This document shows positions 33,756-45,450 of a stretch of DNA of 64,000 nt, piece after piece (position 1 is the stretch's first letter; each line of letters begins with the position of its first letter). The stretch is from Yarrowia lipolytica. Lineage: Eukaryota; Ascomycota; Dipodascomycetes; Dipodascales. Under the pieces are notes generated by a model. It saw nothing but the letters and a program-made list of their open reading frames with translations, had not been told where the DNA came from and did no database searches. A program made the translations under genes and the position numbers. Location of the stretch: contig NC_090774.1 of assembly GCF_001761485.1 (NCBI RefSeq), positions 3,720,001 to 3,784,000 of the forward strand, given 5' to 3'.

Positions 33756-33977
33756 ATGCCTTCTGTGGGTGCCGTACGTGTCTACCGAGAAGTTAACAAC
33801 CCTCCTGTTGGTATAGTCTACAAACCTGGCGTATTTCAGTTCGAAATGTCTCGGGAACAGTTGTGTCAGATATTACACCTAGACAATACAATTGTGTGGG
33901 GGTTGTATGAGCGGAGCATTTTTCTTCTGGAACATGTCGATCCACTAGGCACGATATACAAGTGGAAATCACAGTAA
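33756..33977 (+). CDS. Possible small gene, 73 aa, unrecognised
   Basis: True ATG and full frame (MPSVGAVRVYREVNNPP...). The sequence is balanced and protein-like: a beta-type start, a conserved-looking YKPGVFQFEMSREQ block (about 23-36), then hydrophobic helix-like ILHLDNTIVWGLYERSIFLL (about 39-58). No transmembrane segment or signal peptide is certain. No close promoter is evident. It may be an orphan gene or chance; I have no family for it. Confidence 0.3.
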   Translation: MPSVGAVRVYREVNNPPVGIVYKPGVFQFEMSREQLCQILHLDNTIVWGLYERSIFLLEHVDPLGTIYKWKSQ

Positions 33978-36848
33978 CCCCCGCCACTCCCTCCACTCTC
34001 CAATGTAACATATGTCGGATACCAGACACTATCGACACTCACTCGTATCGCTCTTGCACTTTCCAAACGTTACGTCTCCCTGATCATGCTCTGGCGATCA
34101 ACCTTCTCCACCCGGGAGCCATGTCACGAGAACCAGTGCATAGCCATGGAGAAGTGACCAACTCATATGACAATACCTGTAAGCGCGACAGCGGCTAGAC
34201 TTGGCCGTTTACACTCCTGTTTTAGCACCTCCAAACGCAGCTCCGAGACGTGGAATCTAGTGGGCCCAAAAACAAGTCTCTGTTAGTGGGTTGGTCGCCG
34301 TCTGCCTGCCCCGAGACCTCCTCACCTTGCTGTACACAGCAATTCACACCGCTCTCCTCCCGTCAGATTAGGTTGACAACTTTCATCTGCTTGTAAAATA
34401 TTTCAATGATCGATCTCAGCCGAACCGTGACGGAACTACATGGCTGAAATGGCTGATCAAAAAGCGAATAAAATCCATCAAACCATTCCACCACCGCCCG
34501 CGTGTAGACAACACGTGGATGATTCGACGCAACCTGTCTCTTGTGGTTCCCCAGGTCTGTCTCAATTCTTTTTACCTCTCGGATCCCGCGCCAAGACTAT
34601 GACGTAGGGCGGCTCTTGTGTACACGGTCGGCCCCCTCCTCCTCCTGCGCTCCATGCAGCTTCCTAAAATGGACATGCTCACTTGTCTGCATTTGGAGGT
34701 AAGTATTTATGCACAAGGGGGGAGTGTTGATATATCATAAAGTCTAATCTTATTTATTTACGCGTCATGTGCGTCACAACAATCACCATTGTGCAAATTT
34801 AAGAAATCAGACCACTTTCATCTGGAAAAATGCAAAAGCGAAAAACCAGAGATAGAGAAAGGGTGAAGAAAAAAAAAAAGGCGAAAAAAGGTGAATTCTT
34901 GCTGGTGCTAAAATTCGTAGATCTACGGGGGTCCAGAGGAGTGATGAAGTGAAGACGAAAGTCTCGGTCCAGATACCGGTTGCTCATACAAGTACCGTAC
35001 GAGTACCGTATGAGTACTAGTAAACGCACACAAAGAGACAATTCAATACAATGCAAACAATAGCTGTCATATCCAAGAGTAAGATAAGATAACCACTGCG
35101 AAAGTATCTACATTTCAACCGATTCAATTGGCTCTTTTTCATGTACCAGTACAAACGAGTACCATAAGAGTACAATCCGAGTCAGAGAACCCCTACAGAC
35201 ATGTAGACACACAAAGATGATCCTCCGACCGCTTTTCGGAGTCTGTATGTTCGTCTGTATGCTCGTCTGTGTGTTGTTCACTCACTCGTTCACTCACTCG
35301 TTCATGCGGTGAGAGAGTCGTGCATACTTGCAGAGTTGCATTGGTAGGTGGCTTGTGGTTGGTTCGTCTTTAGAGCAGCGAAGGTGTTTGTAGGGTGTGT
35401 TGAAGGTGGTCGAGTGAGTTATCATCTTGTTTCTGGCTCCCGAGTCGTTTGGAGTGGTTTCTATTGGACTGACAAGTGCTGTATAAGTAGTATTGGTATT
35501 ATTGCAACTTTTCACTGTTGAAACTGTTGATACTGACGATACTGGAACTATCGGTACGGCTCTGAACCTGTTTACCGATACTTGTGTCCACCGTTGATAC
35601 TACTACATTGTAGGAACATCACTGCTCAACCTCCCGGGCCAAAGCTCGGCTTATTCAATCCATCTCGGCCAGAACCTCGACACCATCAAGTCGAACCAAT
35701 GCCACAATGCAAACCCTTACTCAGGGCCACTTTGCATGTGCCCAGCAGTGCAAGATACCGACTTTTTGCGTGGCAAAGTGGTGGGGCCCGGAGTGTCCAT
35801 GCACCGAAGAGCAAGAAACAAACAAAAGGACGTTTCATATATGTGGGGTGGAGGACCAGTCACGCTGGGCAGAACTAGGCAGAACTGGGCGACTGGGCAG
35901 GATTGGACATGACTGGATACGATGGAGGGCTGCAAGTAGGACCACCGCTGGGTTCAGCTCATGCTGCACTTTGGCTCCACAAAACCGTGTCATTGCCTCC
36001 TGGAACACCTTACATGACACCCTGGCGGTCGTTTCTTTTTTGATCGCTTTGCAATCTGCTCAAGATTTCTGCTTGTCCAGGTCCTGGAGGTCCCCACGGT
36101 GAAAGCCCTCTGATGGCTTGCTGATATCGAAAAAGACAAATAAGGTTTTAAGACAATGTTTGCCAATAAGGTTCGACACATGGATTTCTTTGTGGCCATA
36201 ATAAACTCTAGGTTTGACTAATATACTTTTCAGAAACTCGATATATAGAGTTTCGACTAGAACAATGTATTTGCATGTCTTTGTTTGCTCAAAATGGCAC
36301 ATTAGCTTCGACGCTAGGGTGGATTGCGGGAAAATGGAACACTGGACAAATAGAGGTAGCCGGGGGCCTGGAGAGAGATCCAGTTGATTTTACCCCCAAA
36401 AAACAGTCCTAAAACCGCTCTCAAAACGCCCCCACGTGTCCCCGCGGGCCCCTACACAGCCCAAACAACACAGGGGTTCTGCATGTGAGCGGCATCTAGA
36501 AAAAAAGCAGACTTTTGGCTGCAAACCCTAACCGTATTTTGGGTGTCAGGCACGCCAGATAATAACAAGCAGTTGAACAAGGACATTGGACAGATTAAAC
36601 AAGCCGCATGGGTCTAAGACGGGAAGCCATTCTTCGCAAAGTCAAAATTCCCCAGTCTCCAAACTAATATATATTGCTGTTCCCCATGGAGGTTGGCGGT
36701 CATATCATCCACCCTCTTGTTCTTTTAGCCGTCGGCGGTCCCTCAGCCTCTCTCCCGCGCCCCCGTGTCTCGTCTTGCTCACCCCGTCTGTCGACAAGGA
36801 CCGAGTGAACAGTGCCACCACCTCCTCCCCGTGAGCTTCATTTCCAGA

Positions 36849-38067
36849 ATGATTGCTTCGGCCACTCCTCGACCCGAACGTTACGTCCTGTCGCCCGTGT
36901 CGCCTCATGCCAAGGTCGAAATGTCCAAAAATGACCCTTCTTCATTCTACAAATCCGAGGTGCGACTTCCGCCAATGCGGGTTCTGGACACCCAGCCATC
37001 CCAGCTGCCAGTGAACATTCCGCCATTGAACTATACCCCGTTTGACAGTGCCAGTGCGAGTGTCAGTGCAAACGCCAACTCAAACGCCAATGTAAACGCC
37101 AATGGAAACGCCAGTGTTGGAAACACCCCCAATCCTGTTCCCCACAGTCTGCCCCCACCGGCTCCAACACACTCCATGTCTTCCACGCCCATCTCCACCC
37201 CGGCGCCCATTTCTACCACTCCTATTCCTCATCTTCACTCGCAGGCTCCCACTCCACAGCCTGTTCAGCAGCAGTCTGTTCAATCTGTTCAACCTGTTCA
37301 ACCTGTTCAGCACCAGCACCAGCACCAGCACCAGCACCAGCCCCAACATGTCCAGCATATGCCGCTGAACCAACCTCCTCTTCCTTCCACCAACCAACCT
37401 CCCCCCCCCCCCCCCCCCAAGAATAATACAACCCCCAAGCCTTATGGCCACCCCATTCCTCCCCCCATGCCCCATGACCCACCCCATGATGCCTCCCTAC
37501 TACACGCCCTTCTCGGGCCAGGACTTCAAGCGCAAGACGTTCGAGTCCAAGGACACGGCCTCCCACATGTACCAGATGATCTCGCAACTGGAGACCTTTG
37601 TGCAGAACCACGGTGGAGACATGCGGAACATGGCCCACGCCGCCTCGTCCCCACACTCACCTCTGCCCTCCATCGACGCACTCAACGCCATGATCCTGCG
37701 GCTCAGAAGCTGCTCGGCCATCTTTGACGAGTGGAGAGACAATGTGGTGGCTATCCACCAGGCCGCCGCCTCGTCCCAGACCACAAATGCCCAGTACCCT
37801 CCCAAAACCACCCCTCCCGCCTCGCCGCTCTTCATTAACACAAACACCAAGCGAAAGCGCAAACGATCTCGATCCGACGCCTCTACCACTGTCTGTAGAG
37901 GCTGTGGAACCACCGAGACTCCAGAGTGGAGAAAGGGTCCCGAGGGAGCACGAACCCTGTGCAATGCCTGTGGACTATACCATGCCAAGCTGGCCAAGCG
38001 AAAAGGTATCAATGTTGCCGGAGAAGCCATTCGTCAGAAGCGAATGCGAACTAATTTGAGCGAGTAG
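36849..38067 (+). CDS. GATA zinc-finger transcription factor (NsdD type), frame broken near a poly-C run
   Basis: The frame that starts at ATG 36849 (MIASATPRPERYVLSPVSPHAK, first in-frame ATG) runs through low-complexity Asn/Ala/Ser, Pro/Thr and Gln/His/Val repeats into an 18-C run at 37401-37418. The rest of the protein continues in the +1 frame to the stop at 38067. Past the run come a helical region (YQMISQLETFVQNHGGD; LNAMILRLRSCSAIFDEWRD), a basic KRKRKRSRSD signal, and one GATA finger C-X2-C-X18-C-X2-C (CRGC...CNAC) with ETPEWRKGPEGARTLCNACG, the NsdD/SUB-1 style, in which the finger sits at the extreme C-terminus. NsdD factors control sexual and asexual development in filamentous fungi; the role here is inference. 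The break is best explained by a homopolymer length error, or by real length variation, somewhere in about 37400-37500. Total length about 400 aa. Confidence 0.9.
37278..37345 (+). repeat. Coding tandem repeats (QPV, HQ) in the GATA gene
   Basis: CTGTTCAAC 9-base and CACCAG 6-base units encode SVQPVQPVQ and HQHQHQHQHQ stretches; variable-length activation-like segment. Confidence 0.85.
37401..37418 (+). repeat. C18 homopolymer inside the GATA coding region
   Basis: Eighteen consecutive C bases encoding proline. The reading frame differs by one base on the two sides of this zone. Confidence 0.95.
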
Positions 38068-40090
38068 GTCGGCACACGGAAGACTTTGTCACGACACCCG
38101 CAAGAGACACTAGACTGTCATGTATTTATTGTATAATAGCATCATCATTGAGCATATTGTGGTACGAGTAGTAGTATTGTCGGTTTGTGGGTAGGAGAAG
38201 ATGAATGGAAAGGCGGTTCTGGAATGTAGTTGGAGTTTGGTTGGAAGAATGGAGACGCTCTGTTTAGCTCAATTTTGGAGGTGATTGTTGAAAAATTAGA
38301 CCGGTTGGTCAGACAGCGGATAGAAATGTCGTCTATGAGTTTCAGCCTGTTATGGCATCCACAAAGGCACTTTTGTGCAATTGCGCAACGCGGAGAGCTG
38401 ACATCAACACGAAATCTTAAGATAATAGTGTATTGATGTTATTTGAGGGGGCTGGAGATACTCTGAGACCTTTTCTGAGACCGGTTTCTGAGCGAAATGA
38501 GGTTTTTTTTTGGTACCACTAGGTTCGGGACGATCTTCTGAGTGTTCCTAGAGGGGCCAAACTTGACATTCGAGGGGGTCCCTATCGCACCACTTCGTGT
38601 GTATCCATGCTGGACCCAAAGGAGCATTTTTGACAGACAAAACGGCTTACAAACTAAACAGTATCATGAACCAACACGGTTCGTTGCTATGATAAATGTT
38701 GTATTGTCGGGTTTTATGGCGTATTGTTTCACTTATAGATTTGTTGGTGGGCTTTTCTCAGACTTGGCTATTAAGCAGCCATTTATAGGTGGGAAAGAAA
38801 AAAACCAAAGCTATGTGAATACAGACGATTCATTTATATCCAGTCAGTCAGACTTGTTTCCTCCCTGAGATGTCTCACAACAGTATTCGTGCTATCTACA
38901 GGTGGCTAGAGCCTCCCAGACCACTACCAAACGACGACGGAAAAACCGCTAGTCAACCTGCACAGTCTCAAACCCAACCGTGCCCCTAGATTTGGCTGCC
39001 TGATCTGGCAAGTACTAGTTTCAGATGTCTTTTCTATGTTCCGCTAACTTGTGGGGGATAGATAGATTGCACTAACTCTAGCTAGCGTAGCACTAGAAGG
39101 TGGTATCTGCCACAGTGCAGTACCAAGAGCTTGGATCTGTTCGATCGGAGATGCCTAGGTGACAGATAAGGAGTTGACAGCGTTCCTGTCGACATGTGGT
39201 CCGTACAGGCGTCAGCAGGCGGCATTCCGGTAAAAAACACTCAATAAGCCCCGTAGAGCCTTCAGTCAATCAGTTGGACCTATTCATCTCACTGACCGAC
39301 AAGTACTCGCACCCGTATGTACTACTCTGTCAACTTTTCAGTGTGTCTCCGCAACCCCTCCTCTTAACCATCCCTGCATCCGACCCTGTCGATAAATCCA
39401 TAGTATCAAGCCACTGGTCCACGCTAGCTCATCATAGCAGCAAGCAACCCTCCAACCCGACTATCACATGGTCTTGGTGGGTCGTGACAGCCAGCTATAG
39501 CCACAACTCCAGCCAAACAACAACCGCAACCTGGCCCATAGTTGGCTACAGTTCAAGTCATGCTGCTTCTTGTGTCACAAACATCTACTGTACAGTACCT
39601 GTATAAGCACCCTTTCACCGTCGTATATAAAGAAACAGTAGCCGCCAGCTGCCTTGTTTCCCCTACAGCACAAAGACAGACGTAACCGCCTCCACCTTTC
39701 CAGTAGCTCCGTTCGCTATAACGCTACCGGAGTGGGTGGAGGGTCTAAAAGCCATCAGCTGCGCTTTGTCAACGCATCTCCGATCGATATCTCTCATTGG
39801 CCTCAAGCATTCCACCACACACACCGTCTAATCGGTGCCATTGAAAAGACATCAACATCCTGTCAGTAATTAAGTATGTACTACGTAGTTTAGTTACCTT
39901 TTTGTTGAGCATAATACATAAAAACAAACACGTCCAATTCTGATTAGAACCCGGTTCCGGGACGCGATGATCTCCCGAATCAAGTGGAGCTGCTTGTACC
40001 GGAACCAAACCTCCACCCACACCTCGCTCGTCCTCCTTTGATCCCTACACTACTCTCAACCATTCAAATGTATGTCTAATAATAATTTCC
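38068..40090. other. Intergenic region, 2.0 kb
   Basis: Between the GATA gene and the convergent complex I gene. A TATATAAA box at about 39623 is followed by an ORF-less stretch; no gene supported. Confidence 0.5.
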
Positions 40091-41057
40091 CTACTTGGAC
40101 TCCTCAGCGTCAGCGGCAGCGGCGGCGGCGGCGGCGGCAGCGGCAGCCTTGGCCTGCTCGATCTTCTCGGCCTTGAGCTTGTCCATGGCCTTGACTCGTC
40201 GCTGGAAATCGGCCACCTCACACATCTCGTACTCATGTCGCTCGTGGCCACAGGCCCAGGGCATGTAATAATTCTTCTTTCGGCACTCGTTGAGGGGGAC
40301 AAGGAGGGCGGCACACCGGTCTCGGTATGCCAGAAGAATCTTGTGCTTCTTCATGTCCTCCTGGGAGACTGGGTTAGTAGGTGAGGGGAGAGAGACGACA
40401 TTGGACAGAATTCTGGAGCACCGTTGAGTAGAGTCACAAATGTTTGAATGTGGTAAACTAGTGGAACCAACAGTGAGCGCTTGTTTCCACTATTTCCGGG
40501 TTCACCATGTGATATGTATGACGCAAAGAAAGTATCAGATCACACTATCAATGGACCATAAGCACAACTACACACTTTCCATGACATATCCACATAACTA
40601 CCATTGCCACATGTCACATTCTCCAGACACAGACTCACGTCTTTATGATATCCTTGGGTCAGGTCGATGTTTCCAATCCAACCAACGTCTCTGGATTTGG
40701 CACTTTGTCTCTGAATTTGGCACTGGTCTCTGAATTGGCACTGGTCTCTGAATTGGCACTGGTCTCTGAATTGGCATTGTGTTTCCGAATCGGCTGTGTG
40801 TCTCCGAATCCATTGTGTGTCACCAAACTGACACGGTGTTTGTGCCTCTCAATCGACACGTTCTCCATGGACCGAATCAGGTGTCTTTGGTCATATCGAT
40901 ATCAAGTCTGCGTCCTTCGTTTGTTCGCCATTGTGTGTGCTTAAATTCGTGTCTGAAAGCGTCTTCAAGAGCCGTTTTTGACACGCCATACTGTCGCTTC
41001 ACGCCGCCCAGCAATCACTTCACTTTAGTACTCACGAAGAGGAGGGAATTCAGCCAT
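40091..41057 (-). CDS. NDUFB7: Complex I subunit NDUFB7 / B18 (NB8M in Yarrowia), two exons
   Basis: Exon 1 is 41057-41036 (ATGGCTGAATTC..., 22 bases, MAEFPPL), exon 2 is 40368-40091; joined 99 aa (MAEFPPLLSQEDMKKHKILL...). The 667-base intron has a GTGAGT donor and CTAACCCAG acceptor. The protein has the twin CX9C motif of the CHCH fold (CAALLVPLNEC and CGHERHEYEMC), giving two disulfides made by the Mia40 pathway in the intermembrane space. NDUFB7 is an accessory subunit on the intermembrane face of the complex I membrane arm. The C-terminus is a basic helix ending in an alanine run (about 12 Ala from a GGC-type repeat at 40111-40147). Reading exon 2 alone from its first ATG would lose the first 12 residues. 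Exon 1 was found by splice signals and phase, so a transcript would settle it. Confidence 0.92.
40369..41035 (-). other. 667-base intron of NDUFB7 with internal tandem repeats
   Basis: GTGAGTAC...CTAACCCAG, phase 1. Much longer than the 51-221 base introns elsewhere in the window, and it carries decayed 18-19 base repeats at 40687-40820. Confidence 0.8.
40687..40820. repeat. 18-19 base minisatellite inside the NDUFB7 intron
   Basis: About seven units on the pattern GTCTCTGAATTGGCACTG. Central copies are identical; outer copies are changed at several places, as in an ageing array. Confidence 0.85.
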
Positions 41058-41294
41058 TTTGGATGTGTCGTTATGTGCTTTTGGAGGTCTGGACGTAGTG
41101 TAGGGAGAATCTATGTGGAGGTTTAGGGTTTGGGCTCGAATCCGCCAATCAGAGTGCACATAAGGGTAATCACACATAATGGGGTGAGACGTGAATATGG
41201 GCCCTGTAACGAGCCCAACAAGGAGTTTGATGGCGTCGGGATATTCGATTGAATGGGTTGTATTTAGAAACGTCACAGGTTATGACCTTGACAG

Positions 41295-41486
41295 ATGAGT
41301 TACCCGGGTGAACAGTTAACAACTCTATTGAATGCTCGAAGAACAGAGATTCGGAATGGCTCATCTGGAAGCTGGAATCTTGAAGAATGGAACCGGTTTG
41401 TCCGTTTGTTTCTACGACCAAACTTGACGGAGAAGACCGCTGCAGTACATACGACTACACTGTACAGAGTCCATGAAACGCCATAG
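41295..41486 (+). CDS. Possible small gene, 63 aa, unrecognised
   Basis: True ATG, MSYPGEQLTTLLNARRTEIR..., with a WNLEEWNRFVRLFLRPNLTEK stretch that looks like a protein helix. It is divergent from NDUFB7, about 240 bases away. A second 80-aa ORF (41473-41715) overlaps its end in another frame. No family recognised; it could be chance. Confidence 0.25.
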   Translation: MSYPGEQLTTLLNARRTEIRNGSSGSWNLEEWNRFVRLFLRPNLTEKTAAVHTTTLYRVHETP

Positions 41487-42040
41487 AAGCGGCAATACTC
41501 GAGCTGCAGATATACGACAGGAAAAAAACGTGTCGGTAGCTGCTTGTATACCTCAACACCATCTTTTTAGTGCATGGTCCAACCAACGACCAACTGATCA
41601 ACTCGCGGAGATGGCGGACTCCTTCCACTCAGTGACTGATCTCGGCGGCAAAAAGACAGCACTCGGTCAACGTAAGACATGCCGCAGTTTGACAGGTCTT
41701 GATTTGGTCTTTTAGCGAGAGATAGTGTGAAGCGCGGAGTACTCGGGAGAAGTTAGCCCGAGTCAACCAATCATGGTCCAGGGTAGAGTCCAACAGGGCT
41801 TCACGCTCGATTTTCGTACTCGTACTCATCCTCATACTTGTATCGACAAATAAGCTGAGTTGTCGTCGCCAAACTACCCTACCCTGTCCATGCTTGTTGC
41901 ACCTCGATCATCTGTCTCTTTTGGCGGGTGAGACATTTGAGAATGTAAGGATGGTTGGTTGAGACAGAGCTATTGGACGAAACCAACGGTGCCGTTTAGC
42001 CCGTTGAGAGCCTCCAGAACGGGTGAACGAGCTCTTCGCC

Positions 42041-42187
42041 ATGGCTAGCGAGTCCGATCTTTCCGCCTTCTCCGCGTCCCATCTTTGCTCCGCTTTCTTC
42101 CGCCCAGTGACAAGACGCTCTCAGGATCTCGATCGACACCTGGAGGAGATCTGCACGTCAATCTGCGACTGGGGTGCGCACAATTAG
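42041..42187 (+). CDS. Possible small gene, 48 aa, unrecognised
   Basis: ATG in a strong context (gccATGGct). Reads MASESDLSAFSASHLCSAFF..., then an acidic helix (RSQDLDRHLEEICTSICDW). Codon choice over all 48 codons is close to that of the expressed genes here, which is unusual for a chance ORF. It could be a microprotein or a first exon. No family recognised. Confidence 0.3.
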   Translation: MASESDLSAFSASHLCSAFFRPVTRRSQDLDRHLEEICTSICDWGAHN

Positions 42188-42419
42188 AGCTTTGTGTGTG
42201 GATCGAAATTAATTTCTAGGGTGGCGCGCAGGACAATGGAGGCTGCTCGGTTGAGCGATCCAACAATAGAAGTTTGCAACCTTGAGTTGCGGGTGGGGAA
42301 CTGTATATTGCGGGCGTGGATTGGCTCTCAACTCTGAGTCAATGGCGACAGGGAGGGAATAGCGCCAAAGCCTGGTTGGAGCTCTTATTACAAACGTTAC
42401 AGCCGTGCCGTGTGGTGAG

Positions 42420-42620
42420 AGAGTTGGTGTGAAGGAGTGAGTGAGAGTGGGAGTGCAAGTGGGAGTGGGAGTGAAGTGGAGTAGAGTGAAGTGAAGAGTG
42501 GGGGCAAGAGTGAAGATGGGGGAAGAGTGAAGAGTGGGGGCAAGAGTAAGATGGGAGGAAGAGACACTACTCAAGAGACACCACTCACTATCACTCACTA
42601 TCACTCACTACTTGTACCAC
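42420..42620. repeat. Purine-rich GAGTGGGA / AGAGTGAAG tract and CACTCACTAT repeats
   Basis: About 130 bases of strongly purine-rich imperfect repeats (GGGAGT, GAAGAGTGGGGGCAAGAGT twice), followed by three CACTCACTAT units. Confidence 0.75.
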
Positions 42621-43232
42621 CCCTACACCCCAGCATATATCTACGTCCACTCGCATTGCTGGATCGACTAATCTCTAGCCTCCGACATCTCCATCTGTAT
42701 CTCGATCAACAGATAGGCTCCAGCCCAACAGGCATGTCTGCAAAAAGAAACGTTGATGACGTGGAGGGGCCAGGCCTGACGGGCGACCCATGTTGACGGC
42801 GTGATCACCTACCGTACGGGCGATGTCGGTATAAAACCTCCCCTGTCTCTGACGTCACCAACACTCTTCACCCGCCCAGAAAAACAACGTCCAAAAGCAA
42901 CAGATCCAAGTGAGCCCAATAGATCCGAAAGGTCCACGCTCATAAACCCATTGTATGCAAGGTTGGCTCAAGCGGCGGTGTGGGCCTACTACCACCACTA
43001 GGTTTGACCAGCCAGCAGAACAATGAGGTATTTATCCAGATGTGCCGATGTTGGCTTTTTTTGTATTTTGTTTTTTCCCTAAGCAAAACAGCTCGCGAGA
43101 ATCCAAGGTTAGCCTTTTTGTGGGCGCCAACACAAAGAGTGGATTGTATGTGAGACATTCCTAATTCGGCCGCTGGTATTATCTGCAATATAAGCGAAAA
43201 GTGCAACCTACCAACCTCCACGACAATGCGCG

Positions 43233-43355
43233 TAAAAAATGGTAAAAATGGTAAAAATTGTAAAAATTGTATAAAAGGGCAAAAAGGGCAAAAAGGGCAA
43301 AAAGGACAAAAGGACAAAAGGACAAAAGGTCAAAAGGACAAAAGGACAAAAGGAG
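43233..43355 (+). repeat. GGTAAAAAT / AAAAGGACA minisatellite
   Basis: A graded array of 8-10 base units: GGTAAAAAT-type at the left, AAAAAGGGC-type in the middle and AAAAGGACA at the right, about thirteen units. The gradual change suggests growth by local duplication. The frame is open through it, but there is no coding logic. Confidence 0.85.
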
Positions 43356-45450
43356 AGTCCCGGGCCCTACAAAGAAAAGGTAAATCGCCGTCAATGTTAT
43401 TGTTTCGAGCGTTAATTATCCCCCGCCTCCTCCCCACCACCCCACCGGCTGTCCAAAAGCTGACCTATAGCCCGAGTCACCTGCCCTATAAATTTCGGCC
43501 AGTATTATCCGACCGTATCGTGTCAAGTGCAAGTAGGCGCGGTACTAATTATACTGTATATCACTACTGTACTGTTCTTGACAGACCTCCTAAATGGTCC
43601 AAAACAATGCACATCTGCAGAGAAGAGGATTGCCATTACATGGAAGGCGAGCAAGGAGATGATTGATCGCAAGTTCCCATAGCAAGAGATTTGCAGGGGC
43701 CTAACGCAGATGAGGTTTCCCCCAATCAGATCCACGTGAACGAACAAACAGAGGTACAGTACCACCGGTCCCAGACGTGTACAGTCGGCTCGCTGCAAAT
43801 CTCAATGTGCTTGTGGAGAAAAAAGCAATAGCAAGATCTGCTATTGCCTAAGCGAGAAGTATAGCTGACTGAGTGGATTTACTCTGTGCTACTGCACTAC
43901 TTGTAGTAGGCCGGTGTCACATGGAGAACTCTCACCATGTACATCCATACGATACTCATGGTTGGGTTGGATCGCCAGTGTGTTAGGTATCGCACAGACT
44001 CAGCCTGGATATCTCCTTTCACATGACCTTGAACAAAAGCTCAACTCAGAGTTACAAATACTGAGAAGAAAGACTCTCTCTCTTGTATCCACATGTACGA
44101 TCCACCGTACAGCACATTCTTCCTCGATAACACAGCCTGGGTTCCCACCACAACGTCACTTTGCTTTGTATCATGTCTCGGATTTGCTTTTGCCTTCCAC
44201 TGGTCTCTGCAGTCGTTTCTTTTGACTAAAGACTATACCGAATCGAATAGGAAGACAAGAGTTCACAGACTTGGTAAGCCTGTCCTATAGCAACCTGGCA
44301 GAAAACAGAATTGATCTCCATAACACTGCTAAACACTGTTGACCCGTTAGATGGTTCTCTCCACCTCATAGCTTTTTCCCTGAGACCTCAACTGTAGCTC
44401 CAGGTGGGGTGCGTATACTCACCTCCGTGGACAATTTTCAAAGCTAGTTTGTTCTTTTGCTTATCGATTATTTACACGGGGAGAGGCGGGGGAGCGCTCA
44501 CAAAATACAGCATCTCTCCCGATCGGGCTACACGGCTTCCCTGAAACAGAGATACCCTTGCTTCCCTGGCATCTTCATAGATCTGATACAGTCGATGACA
44601 TGCTTGTTTGGTTCGGACCGACGCATGTTGGTCGGAGATATCAGGCCATTTTTTGGGCCTAGAGCATGATACAAACAGTGGAACATTTTATTTGAACACT
44701 GTATAGTATTCGGCAGCTTATCTTGTGTTTTTAGCGCTTTTTTTCTGTCGATTTTTGGCCAACATTTTTATTTTTTTCACAATCTCGAAAATTCCAAATG
44801 TCCACTCTTTCTTTTCATATGGAGCTCTGTCTGTAACGTAAGAATGTGAATACGACCCTTCACAGGCTCAATGACCTCTTTTAGTCCACACAGATTGTCT
44901 CTGTACGAGTTGGTTTAGTCATTTTTCGCGTATTACTCACTAGCTGAGACACATCTTCTGCTAGCGACGAATGGACACAACACAGCTTGGTGCGCTCAGA
45001 GAGATGCGATAACTTGAGAAAGATGATTGGAGATGAAGGTAGCTCATGGAGAGCCCAAAAATGGACTCTTGAGACGACTCCGCGTGTCTGAATGATGGCA
45101 ACATGACTTTTGATGGCAAATCACAGTCCCACAATTAAAACGTGAGTGCGGAGGTTTCAGAGAGTGCGGAGAAGAAATTGAAGTTGATGGATAAAGCGGG
45201 AAGATTGATTGGATGGTTTTAGCCAGCTTCAATTGTGTGTCTTCAGATCACTCTTTTACTGGTTGTTTTCCCACAAACAATCTGATGACTAATAGGAGAG
45301 AACTCCCATGATGAGTACACACCAGTTGAGAAAGCTAACAAACTCAACGATGCCCTCTCCCTTCTGTTATTTCCTTCCACGTGTCTTCTGAACCAGGGCT
45401 GCTTTCTTGCACTTTTCGGCTTGCATCATCGTCTTACTAAGCAGTCTTGG

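Larger units (their letters stand above)
30145..36848. other. Gene-poor region of 6.7 kb upstream of the GATA factor
   Basis: No convincing gene apart from a possible 73-aa ORF at 33756. Contains (AAAAAT)n at 30568-30607, a CTCGAA/GAGTAC array at 31039-31118, a short GGATTGAC array at 32159-32189, TTCACTCACTCG repeats near 35279, and many ACAAGTAC/GAGTAC words (for example 34986-35020, 35141-35180). A TATA-like TAATATATATT at about 36665 lies 180 bases before the GATA start. Confidence 0.5.
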
